Translations under genes and position numbers: made by a program
NCBI GenBank assembly: GCA_030045295.1
Contig: JASIGD010000074.1
Location: forward strand, 1-12,495
Origin: Streptosporangiaceae bacterium
Lineage (GTDB): Bacteria > Actinomycetota > Actinomycetes > Streptosporangiales > Streptosporangiaceae
DNA length: 12,495 nucleotides
Reading direction: 5' to 3'
Shown here: positions 6,418 to 12,495 of the stretch, piece by piece
Layout: each line of letters begins with the position of its first letter
How positions within the stretch are numbered: position 1 is the stretch's first letter
The notes under the pieces: generated by a model
What the model saw: only the letters and a program-made list of their open reading frames with translations
Database searches by the model: none
What the model was told of the DNA's origin: nothing

Positions 6418-8622
6418 GTGGCGGGCGGTGGTGCCCTAGTGGGAATGCCAGCGAAGCGCGGGCGACGTTTCCGGATCGGCCAGGTGCCTCCCCTGGCCGA
6501 GGGGTTTACCGACCGTCCTGACAGCGCTGACGGCATCGTGGACATCCTGGTCCCCGGTTCCGCCGTCGCGCTGGTGTCGAGCCCGTCATCTGCGCTGGGC
6601 GCGTCGTCCGCGCCGGGCCTGCCGAATTGGCTCGGCGCAGGCGGCAAGACCCAGACCGCCGTGATGGTCGCGGAGTCATTGTGGCGGTCGCAAGCCATCG
6701 ACGCGCTGATCTGGATCTCCGTCACCGACCGGGCGTCCGTCCTGTCCGGTTTCGTCGAGGCGTCGGTGGCGGCCACCGGCATCGAGCCCACCGGGACCGC
6801 CGAATCGGTCGCTATTCGATTCGCCAGCTGGCTGGGTGAGACCAGGCAACCCTGGCTCGTGGTGCTCGACGACCTGCCGGAGGCCGTCGACCTGGACGTG
6901 CTGTGGCCAGCGGGGCCGGCGGGCCGCCTGCTGGTCACCTGCGCTCGCCCCGGCATCGCCGTCAGCGGGACGGACACCCGGGTCATCCCGGTCGGGTTCT
7001 TCAGCCTCCGGGAAGCGCTGAACGGCCTGACCGAACGGCTCAGCATGAATCCGTTCCAGCGCCAGGGGGCCATCGACCTCGTCGAGACCCTCGGCCGCGA
7101 GCCACTGGCGCTCGGGCAGGCCGCCGCGGTGGTCGCAAGCTCCAACCTGACCTGCCGTGATTACCGGGACTTCTTCGTCAGCAGGCGAGAACAGCTGTGG
7201 ACCGGGTCCGTCGAGATGCCGTCGGCAGCCATGGTGACCTGGGTACTCTCGCTGGAGCGGGCAGAAGCGCTGCTGCCGGGCGGGTCGGTCCGGCTCACGC
7301 TGGTCCTGGTGGCGCTTCTCGACGGTCACGGGATTCCGGGAGCCATCTTCGGCGCGCGGGCCGTAGCGGAGTACCTGGGCGGAGCCGGCGCCTCGCCGTC
7401 CGCGGCAGCAGACTCCAAGCTGGCCTGGGATGTGCTGTTCGTCCTCGAGCGGACCGGCTTGATCAGCATCAACCGGGAGGTCACGCCGTGGACCGTGGGG
7501 ATGAGCTCGGCGGTCCAGACGGCGGTCCGGCTGGCGGCACCCGCGCAGGTCCAGGAGCCTGCGGCGCGGGCGGCGGCCAGTGCGCTGCTCGAAGTCTGGC
7601 CGGCCGACGAGCCGCAGCCGTGGGCGGCGGCCAGGCTGAGGGCGAACGCGGCCAGCCTGCAGGACTCGGCTGCCGACGTACTGTGGGCCGACGGATGCCA
7701 TCCGCTGCTGCTGCGGGCGGGCCGGAGCCTGGACCAAGCCCGGATGGTGGGGTCGGCCGTCGAATACTGGCAGGACCTGGCTGCGCGCTGCGAGACCAAG
7801 CTCGCCCCCGGCCACCCGGACACCCTCGTCGTGGCCGATCAGCTGGCGGCGGCGTACCTGAAGGCCGGGCGCGCCGCGGATGCGGTTCAGTGGTACCAGC
7901 GTGTCCTGGCCGAACGGACCCGCGAGCTAGCGCCGGGGCATCCCGCCATCGTCGCGACTCGCGCCAGCCTGGCCCGGGCCCTCATCATGGCGGGCGAGCC
8001 CGCGGACGCGGTCACCGTCCTGCTGCACGCGGTCAGCGAGTGCGAGCAGTTCCGTGGCGACGGGCATCCGGACACCCTCAGCACCAGGGATAGCCTTGCT
8101 GCCGCGTACCAGGCGGTGGGCGACCTGACCGCGGCCAGCCGACTGCTAGCGCGCAGCCTGTCCGATCGCGAGCGGCTCCAAGGGCCGCGCGACCCGGAGA
8201 CGATTGCTATCCGGGACCGGCTCGCCGCGAACCGCCTGAAAGAAGGCAAGGTAAAAGACGCGATCACGCACTACAAGCGGGTGCTGTCCGACCGCGAGAA
8301 GGTGCTGGGTCGCGAGCATCGGGACACGATCGCGACCGCCGCGAGCTTGTCCGCTGCCTACCAGGCGGCCGGGCGCATACCGGCCGCGATGCAAATGGCT
8401 GAGCAGTGCCGCGCGGATTCGGAGCGCGTCCTCGGTCCCGACCACGCCGACACGCTGGTCCGGCTGGTCAACCTGGCGTACCTGTACTACGCCGTGGGGC
8501 GGGTCGGAGACGCGGAGGCGCTACTCCGCGAAACCCTCGTCCGCTGTGAGCGCACCCTGCCGCCCGGGGACGCGCTGACCAACACCGTCCGTCAGAGCCT
8601 GGCGAACATCGGGGAAGGCTGA
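6418..8622 (+). CDS. NB-ARC/TPR STAND-type NTPase, second of a tandem pair
   Basis: This is a paralog of the preceding gene with the same layout: lead-in RRFRIGQVPPLAEGFTDRPD (16-35), strand VALV (50-53), a 17-residue Ser/Ala/Gly/Pro-rich insertion, P-loop WLGAGGKT (71-78, W71 where glycine is usual), Walker B LVVLDD (D151, D152), GRLLVT (169-174), GREPLAL (226-232), a winged-helix-like region, and six 42-residue TPR units with markers at 466, 508, 550, 592, 634, 676 and 718. By eye the first two TPR units are 74 and 60 percent identical to the paralog. The start is uncertain: the GTG at 6418 overlaps the G-run that aligns with the first gene's ribosome site, the aligned GTG (6428) is out of frame and stops after three codons, and in-frame GTG 6439 or ATG 6445 are alternatives. 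No effector domain, signal peptide or membrane segment is seen. Confidence 0.82.
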   Translation: MAGGGALVGMPAKRGRRFRIGQVPPLAEGFTDRPDSADGIVDILVPGSAVALVSSPSSALGASSAPGLPNWLGAGGKTQTAVMVAESLWRSQAIDALIWISVTDRASVLSGFVEASVAATGIEPTGTAESVAIRFASWLGETRQPWLVVLDDLPEAVDLDVLWPAGPAGRLLVTCARPGIAVSGTDTRVIPVGFFSLREALNGLTERLSMNPFQRQGAIDLVETLGREPLALGQAAAVVASSNLTCRDYRDFFVSRREQLWTGSVEMPSAAMVTWVLSLERAEALLPGGSVRLTLVLVALLDGHGIPGAIFGARAVAEYLGGAGASPSAAADSKLAWDVLFVLERTGLISINREVTPWTVGMSSAVQTAVRLAAPAQVQEPAARAAASALLEVWPADEPQPWAAARLRANAASLQDSAADVLWADGCHPLLLRAGRSLDQARMVGSAVEYWQDLAARCETKLAPGHPDTLVVADQLAAAYLKAGRAADAVQWYQRVLAERTRELAPGHPAIVATRASLARALIMAGEPADAVTVLLHAVSECEQFRGDGHPDTLSTRDSLAAAYQAVGDLTAASRLLARSLSDRERLQGPRDPETIAIRDRLAANRLKEGKVKDAITHYKRVLSDREKVLGREHRDTIATAASLSAAYQAAGRIPAAMQMAEQCRADSERVLGPDHADTLVRLVNLAYLYYAVGRVGDAEALLRETLVRCERTLPPGDALTNTVRQSLANIGEG

Positions 8623-8658
8623 TCGCCATAAGCCGCGGCCGGCTCGCCGAAGCCAATC

Positions 8659-8675
8659 GGCAGGAAATTTCTGCC
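8659..8675 (+). terminator. Candidate hairpin terminator after second STAND gene
   Basis: GGCAGGA-aat-TTCTGCC forms a seven-pair stem (one G-T) 36 bases after the stop, followed by TCTTGTC, a weak T-containing tail. The stem is short, so this is a modest candidate for ending the STAND transcript before the permease gene. Confidence 0.35.
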
Positions 8676-8679
8676 TCTT

Positions 8680-8710
8680 GTCACCTTGTGACCGGATTGC
8701 CCGTTACTAT
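8680..8710 (+). promoter_or_regulatory. Possible promoter/operator for APC permease gene
   Basis: GTCAC-CTT-GTGAC (8680-8692) is a perfect short inverted repeat, and TACTAT at 8705-8710 resembles a -10 box. The possible -35 TTGTGA (8686-8691) is only 13 bases away and TTGTCA (8678-8683) is 21 away, so neither spacing is good. The rest of 8623-8866 holds a 12-bp palindrome GCGCGTACGCGC (8783-8794) and the hairpin described next. Confidence 0.3.
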
Positions 8711-8823
8711 CTCGCAAGTGGCTATCCTGGGCCGGCGCGCCTCGAGATCGTGGAGCGGCGGAGCCGGACCAGGTGGGGGGCGGCGCGTACGCGCATTCCT
8801 CCCGGCGCTGAACAAGGCATTCC

Positions 8824-8850
8824 GCTGCCCGCCATGGCGCGGCGGGCAGC
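8824..8850 (+). promoter_or_regulatory. Strong hairpin in 5' leader of APC permease gene
   Basis: GCTGCCCGCC (8824-8833), a seven-base loop ATGGCGC, and GGCGGGCAGC (8841-8850) give ten perfect, GC-rich pairs. The stem ends three bases before the AGGAGA ribosome site (8854-8859). There is no T-run, so it is not a standard terminator. It may tune translation or mRNA stability, or be bound as an operator. Confidence 0.5.
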
Positions 8851-8866
8851 AGCATAGGAGACCCAG

Positions 8867-10309
8867 ATGACGGTTGACTCTCCCGCCGCTCTCACCAGGA
8901 GCGTCCCCGAGGCGAGGCTCGAGCCTAACGCGATCGGAGTGGCGCAGGACACCGTCATCGGCATGGCCAACGCCGCGCCAGCCGCATCAGCCGGGCTGAC
9001 GCTGGCCGCGCTGGCCTTGGCGACCGCGTACGCCAGCGGTCCCGCTCTTATCCTCATCGCGCTGCCGATGATCGTGATCGCCAACTGCTACCGCCGCCTG
9101 AATGCGTGGAACGCCAACTGCGGTGCGTCCTTCGAGTGGGTCGGCCGTGTGATCAACCCGTATCTCGGCTTCATGGTCGGCTGGATCATGATCATGGGCA
9201 CCATCCTGGCCACGGTCGGCACCACGGTCGAACTCGGGCCGTCCGTCCTCGCCGTCTTCGGCTCCGCCTCCTCCTCCAGCACGACGGCGAACATGTTCAT
9301 CAGCACCGCGGTGATCCTCGGCATGCTCGTAATCGCGGTGGTGGGCATTCGGATCACCGCTCGCACCCAGGTCGGCATGGCGATAGTCGAGTACACGATC
9401 CTCATCGGCTTCGCCATCGTCGGCCTGATCGCGGTCATCGGTCACCGGCACGGCACGTTCCCGATCACCAGGGGCTGGTTCAGCCTCAGCGGGATCGGCG
9501 GTCGCGGCGATCTCGCCGCGGGATTCCTGATCGCGGTGTTCGTGTACATCGGCTGGGAGGGCACCGTCTACGTCAATGAAGAGGTCACCCACCGGCGTAC
9601 CAATCCGGGCCGGGCGGCCATGATGGCGACCGCCCTGCTCGCCGTCATCTACGCCCTGACGCAGGTGGGCCTGCAGGGCGTGGTGTCGCCCGCCCGACTG
9701 CAGGCTCACGCGACCGACGCGCTGGTCTACAGCGCTCAGGCGCTGGGCGGCAGCGGATGGGCCAAGCTCATGGCGCTCGCTCTCGCGCTGTCGGTGATCG
9801 CCACCACTGGCACCGTCATCGTGCTCAGCGCCCGGATCGTGTACGGGATGGCGAGCCACCGGGTGCTGCCGCCGGTCCTCGGTAACGTGAACCGCCGGTT
9901 CGCCACGCCGGTCGCCGCGACCCTCCTGGTCGGCCTGACTCTGCTGGGGCTGACGTGGGCCTATCTGCTGGCCACCTCGCTGGCGAACACCTTCAGCGAC
10001 GTGATCGCCGTGAGCAGCCTGCTGTACACCGTCTTTTACATCTTTACCGCGGTCACCGCCGTCGTCTACTACTGGCGCCGCATCTTCAGCAAAGCGCTGG
10101 ACGCGGTGATCCTCGGCGTGCTCCCGGTGGCCTCAGCGGGATTCCTGGGCTGGGTCGTCGTGAAGACGCTGATGGCCGCGCCTGCGGCGCAGATCTGGTC
10201 GCTGATCGGGATCATCGGCGTCGGGGTGATCCTCATTCCCATCGTCCGCTTCGTGCTCCGGCCGCAGTATTTCCGCCTCCGGCCGGAAACCGAAGGCCGG
10301 GCACGGTAG
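8867..10309 (+). CDS. APC-family amino acid/amine permease
   Basis: This is a membrane transporter that probably moves an amino acid or amine with a cation or by exchange. The 480-residue product has about 12 hydrophobic segments. Features of the APC superfamily are visible: a helix-1 region AIGVAQDTVIGMANAAPAAS (22-41), and GWEGTVYVNEE followed by a basic loop HRRTNPGRAAM (about 229-252), which matches the family pattern G-E-x(n)-EE-x-P-x-R at the end of helix 6. Helices 8-12 follow to about residue 463, ending in a short basic tail. The ATG has a good AGGAGA site seven bases before it, behind the strong hairpin at 8824-8850. It stands alone between the STAND pair and the kinase-like gene, so context gives no substrate. 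A 60-codon frame ending in its ATGA was considered and rejected. Confidence 0.88.
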   Translation: MTVDSPAALTRSVPEARLEPNAIGVAQDTVIGMANAAPAASAGLTLAALALATAYASGPALILIALPMIVIANCYRRLNAWNANCGASFEWVGRVINPYLGFMVGWIMIMGTILATVGTTVELGPSVLAVFGSASSSSTTANMFISTAVILGMLVIAVVGIRITARTQVGMAIVEYTILIGFAIVGLIAVIGHRHGTFPITRGWFSLSGIGGRGDLAAGFLIAVFVYIGWEGTVYVNEEVTHRRTNPGRAAMMATALLAVIYALTQVGLQGVVSPARLQAHATDALVYSAQALGGSGWAKLMALALALSVIATTGTVIVLSARIVYGMASHRVLPPVLGNVNRRFATPVAATLLVGLTLLGLTWAYLLATSLANTFSDVIAVSSLLYTVFYIFTAVTAVVYYWRRIFSKALDAVILGVLPVASAGFLGWVVVKTLMAAPAAQIWSLIGIIGVGVILIPIVRFVLRPQYFRLRPETEGRAR

Positions 10310-10330
10310 CCGAGGACGGGGCGTACGCGA

Positions 10331-10400
10331 TGCAAACCGAATTTTTCATCCATAAACCGGACATGCGTCCACCGTTTACCGGTTAGTGTGACGTGGAACG
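10331..10400 (+). promoter_or_regulatory. AT-rich intergenic patch, probable promoter region of leader/kinase operon
   Basis: This is the only clearly AT-richer stretch between the permease and the kinase-like gene. It has related half-sites (AAACCG at 10334 and 10354, CCGGTTA near 10379) and an imperfect hairpin: TAAACcGGAC (10353-10362), loop ATGC, GTCCaccGTTTA (10367-10378). No convincing -35/-10 pair was found, so the promoter role is inferred from composition and position. Confidence 0.35.
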
Positions 10401-10437
10401 CGTTGGTGCGCGCCGCAGGGCGCGGGGAGGGGTTACC

Positions 10438-10485
10438 ATGTCGGGTCTACCGCCGGGCCGGCCTCCGGCGATCGACAAGGCGTGA
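10438..10485 (+). CDS. Predicted 15-residue leader peptide (uORF) coupled to kinase-like gene
   Basis: ATG at 10438 has a textbook GGAGG site (10426-10430) seven bases upstream. The frame reads MSGLPPGRPPAIDKA and stops at TGA 10483-10485, which overlaps the GTG start of the next gene (10482-10484) as GTGA. The next gene has no well-placed ribosome site of its own (AAGG is one base from its GTG), so translation of the large protein probably depends on ribosomes finishing this peptide. The two diprolines/prolines clustered in the peptide could slow ribosomes. It could instead be the true N-terminus of the kinase separated by a frameshift, but the downstream frame has coding-like third positions from its first codons, which argues against that. 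Confidence 0.5.
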   Translation: MSGLPPGRPPAIDKA

Positions 10486-12494
10486 GCGGCGTGCTCGGCG
10501 AGATCCTCTTCGTGGTTCTGGTCCTCACCGTCGCCACGCTCATGGTGGTGGACGTGGTCCGGACGCCGGGCGAGAGCCCGCACGGGCCGACCGACAGGCC
10601 CGCGTACGATGCCGGGCGAACGGCCCTCGCTCCATCCCGCGGTCCGGAAGCGGTGGCGTTCTCCCCGCCACTCGCCGGGAGCGTGACCACGGTCCCGGCA
10701 CCCGACCCGGGCCTGTCCCGGCGGCCTGAGAGGATTAGTCCGCCCCCGGCCAGCGAACCGCGGCCCAGCACCGAGTCCGCGTACCGGAAGGGCTCCAGCA
10801 GCCGGCAGCCGGGCTCAGATGCCAGGTCGCGCGTACTCCTGCTGGCCATCATCCCGACCGTCACCGCGATCGTCGTCACGTTGTGCGTCGTGCACGTTGT
10901 CGCCTTGCTGACCGGCCCGTCGATCCATTCGCGGGCCAGTTCCGTACACGACGGGGCGGTCATATCGGTGGTCCTGACTAGCGCCGTGCTGGTCATCGTC
11001 CTGGCGCTGGGGCTGTGGGCCACGATCAAGGCCGCCCAATTCGCCCTACGCCCGTGGCAGGGACTTCAGGCGGGCGTCCTCCAGGCGGCCGGTTCCGCGG
11101 ACCAGACAGGGGAGCCCGCGACCGTCTTCGACCAGATGCGCCGGGAAATCTCGCGGCTGACGGCCAACGAGGCCCAGCTCCGCACCAAGCTCAACGCCAT
11201 GTTCGTCAACCTGTCTCACCGTAGCCGGTCCCTCGTGGAACGCCAGATCCGCCTCGTGGGCAGCCTTGAGCACGGGGAGCAGGATGCGCAGCGCCTGGCC
11301 AACCTGGCCAAGGTCAACCGGATCGCCATCCACCTGTACCGCAACTCGGAGAACCTGCTCATCCTGGCCGGTCAAGAGCCATCGACTGACTCGAATCAGC
11401 CTCTGCCGCTGACGTATCTGGTCCAGGCCGCGACCTCCGAGCTCGAGGACGGCCAGCGCGTCTCGTTTGACGTGCAGCAGGACATCGCGGTACGCGGACC
11501 TGCCGCGGGTGACGTGGTCCACCTGCTCGCCGAATTGATCCAGAACGCGACATCGTTCTCAGCGGCGGACATGCCGGTCCAGGTCACCGGCCAGATGCAG
11601 CCCACCGGCGGCGTCCTGGTTGACATCACCGACCGCGGCATCGGAATGACCGCGAAAGAGATGGCCTACGCGAATTGGCAGCTGGAGAATCCGCCAGCGA
11701 CCGATCTCGATGCCGTTAAGTGGATGGGCTTGCTGGTCGTCGCCAGACTCGCCGCACGGCACAGAATCAGGGTCCGGTTGAATCAGGCAAGATCCGGCGG
11801 TCTCACGGCGCTCGTCTGGCTTCCCGATGAAGTTGTCACTTACCAAGGTGCCGCTGGATGGCCAGCCTCAAGCGATATCGGCAGCCCTGGGCTGGCGTCG
11901 CGGCCCGAGCCCCCGGTAACCGCGCAGGCCGGGTCCGCGCTAATCGCACCGGCCCAGCAGCTGGTGACCACGCGAGCCGAGCCGCCAGCGACCGTAGGAT
12001 CATCCGGCTCCGCGGCGCCCGCCGCGACGGCCGGGGATGCCGACGGGTCCGGCCTTGCGGTCCGGGCGGTCAGCTACGAGGCAGCTCCCGTCGAGGTGGT
12101 CGTGCCGCCTGCGGACGATCTCGCGAGAACGGGCGGGCCGCCCATCTACGACGAGGTGGAGTCGCACTGGTTCGACAGCGGCCGCGAGGCGTCCGGCCCG
12201 GCCCGTCACGCCGCCGCGGTGGAGGACCGCTGGTCGTCGCCCGGCGACGAAGGCTGGCGAGCCGCCCAGACCGCCGATGCGCCGTCTTCCGGCGGTTCGA
12301 CAGCCGCCGGGCTCCCCAGGCGGCTCCCCAATGCGAACCTGGTCCCTGGTTCGATCTCGAGTAAGCCGCCCGCCGCGCCGCCCCGGTCAGCCGCTGCGGC
12401 GCGTGACCGGCTCGCCGGGTTTCAGCGAGGTGTCAGCAAAGGCCGGGCCGCGGCCAGCGAGACGGCAGACGCCGGCGGCAAGGACGAGTCCTAG
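10482..12494 (+). CDS. Membrane sensor-kinase-like ATP-binding protein (CvnA / nitrate-sensing-type family), sensor-less
   Basis: This is a 670-residue protein of the kind that heads actinobacterial conservons. The order is: a membrane segment 6-25; a Pro-rich linker to about 115; membrane segments 117-142 and 159-180; then a helical dimerisation-like region 222-297 (VNLSHRSRSLVERQ, RNSENLLILAG). The HATPase domain has an N-box ELIQNATSFS (E351, N355), G1 DITDRGIGM (381-389), G2 MGLLVVARLAARH (415-427), and GGLTALVWLP. A low-complexity tail covers 452-670. Relatives carry a large extracellular sensor between the two membrane segments; here only about 16 residues remain. The usual Asp-His of LDHLATR is Asn279-Arg280, so phosphotransfer by that site is doubtful, although H246 is present. 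The GTG start overlaps the leader stop. Conservon partners (roadblock, DUF742, GTPase) would lie beyond the right edge. Confidence 0.8.
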   Translation: MSGVLGEILFVVLVLTVATLMVVDVVRTPGESPHGPTDRPAYDAGRTALAPSRGPEAVAFSPPLAGSVTTVPAPDPGLSRRPERISPPPASEPRPSTESAYRKGSSSRQPGSDARSRVLLLAIIPTVTAIVVTLCVVHVVALLTGPSIHSRASSVHDGAVISVVLTSAVLVIVLALGLWATIKAAQFALRPWQGLQAGVLQAAGSADQTGEPATVFDQMRREISRLTANEAQLRTKLNAMFVNLSHRSRSLVERQIRLVGSLEHGEQDAQRLANLAKVNRIAIHLYRNSENLLILAGQEPSTDSNQPLPLTYLVQAATSELEDGQRVSFDVQQDIAVRGPAAGDVVHLLAELIQNATSFSAADMPVQVTGQMQPTGGVLVDITDRGIGMTAKEMAYANWQLENPPATDLDAVKWMGLLVVARLAARHRIRVRLNQARSGGLTALVWLPDEVVTYQGAAGWPASSDIGSPGLASRPEPPVTAQAGSALIAPAQQLVTTRAEPPATVGSSGSAAPAATAGDADGSGLAVRAVSYEAAPVEVVVPPADDLARTGGPPIYDEVESHWFDSGREASGPARHAAAVEDRWSSPGDEGWRAAQTADAPSSGGSTAAGLPRRLPNANLVPGSISSKPPAAPPRSAAAARDRLAGFQRGVSKGRAAASETADAGGKDES

Positions 12495-12495
12495 G

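Noticed and set aside
6676..7815. A 379-codon minus-strand frame opposite the second STAND gene
   Set aside because: Its composition is dominated by Arg, Gly, Pro and Gln with no recognisable domain; it is a shadow of the TPR/NB-ARC codon pattern.
4584..8571. 42-residue repeats read as a recombination-prone DNA repeat array or CRISPR-like array
   Set aside because: The 126-base period exists only at protein level; DNA copies are diverged and lie in open reading frames with TPR consensus residues.
8688..8870. A 60-codon plus-strand frame starting at GTG 8688 and ending in ATGA overlap with the APC permease start
   Set aside because: It has no ribosome site, is rich in Arg/Gly without domain features, and only about 70 percent of its third positions are G/C, well below the real genes here. 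It also spans palindromes and the hairpin, so it is better read as leader DNA.

Overview
The window is high-GC DNA (third codon positions almost always G or C). It holds gene families typical of filamentous actinomycetes: a CUT1 sugar importer with a divergent ROK repressor, NB-ARC/TPR STAND proteins, and a sensor-kinase-like protein of the type that heads actinobacterial conservons. I infer an actinomycete of the Streptomyces / Streptosporangiales / Catenulispora kind; the genus cannot be read from this sequence.

Layout. (1) Positions 1-2449, minus strand: a carbohydrate ABC importer operon reading leftward, with a lipoprotein solute-binding protein, a MalF-type permease, and the first 20 codons of a probable MalG-type permease that starts in an ATGA overlap and runs off the left edge. 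(2) Positions 2450-2618: a divergent control region with a 13-bp palindrome (AGGAAAcTTTCCT), the likely operator. (3) Positions 2619-3836, plus strand: a ROK-family repressor without the sugar-kinase zinc motif, presumably controlling the importer. (4) Positions 4015-8622, plus strand: two tandem paralogous NB-ARC/TPR proteins (727 and 734 aa) with no recognisable effector domain. Their upstream regions are related and carry the palindrome TGCACGTGCA, once before the first gene and three times before the second. The second and third of those copies sit in a perfect 16-bp inverted repeat. (5) Positions 8867-10309, plus strand: an APC-family amino-acid/amine permease preceded by a strong hairpin just before its ribosome site. 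(6) Positions 10438-12494, plus strand: a predicted 15-residue leader peptide whose stop overlaps the start of a 670-aa membrane ATP-binding protein. That protein resembles CvnA / nitrate-sensing-type kinases, but its sensor domain is missing and a usual Asp-His pair is changed.

Regions 1-3 form one functional unit, a regulated sugar importer. The STAND pair looks like a second unit, duplicated together with its control region. The permease and the kinase-like gene have no visible link to either. The most unusual material is the STAND pair with its palindrome array and interrupted P-loop, and the leader-coupled, sensor-less kinase. No gene-free stretch exceeds 300 bases; the longest is 8623-8866. 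All family calls come from reading motifs by eye, and no database search was run.
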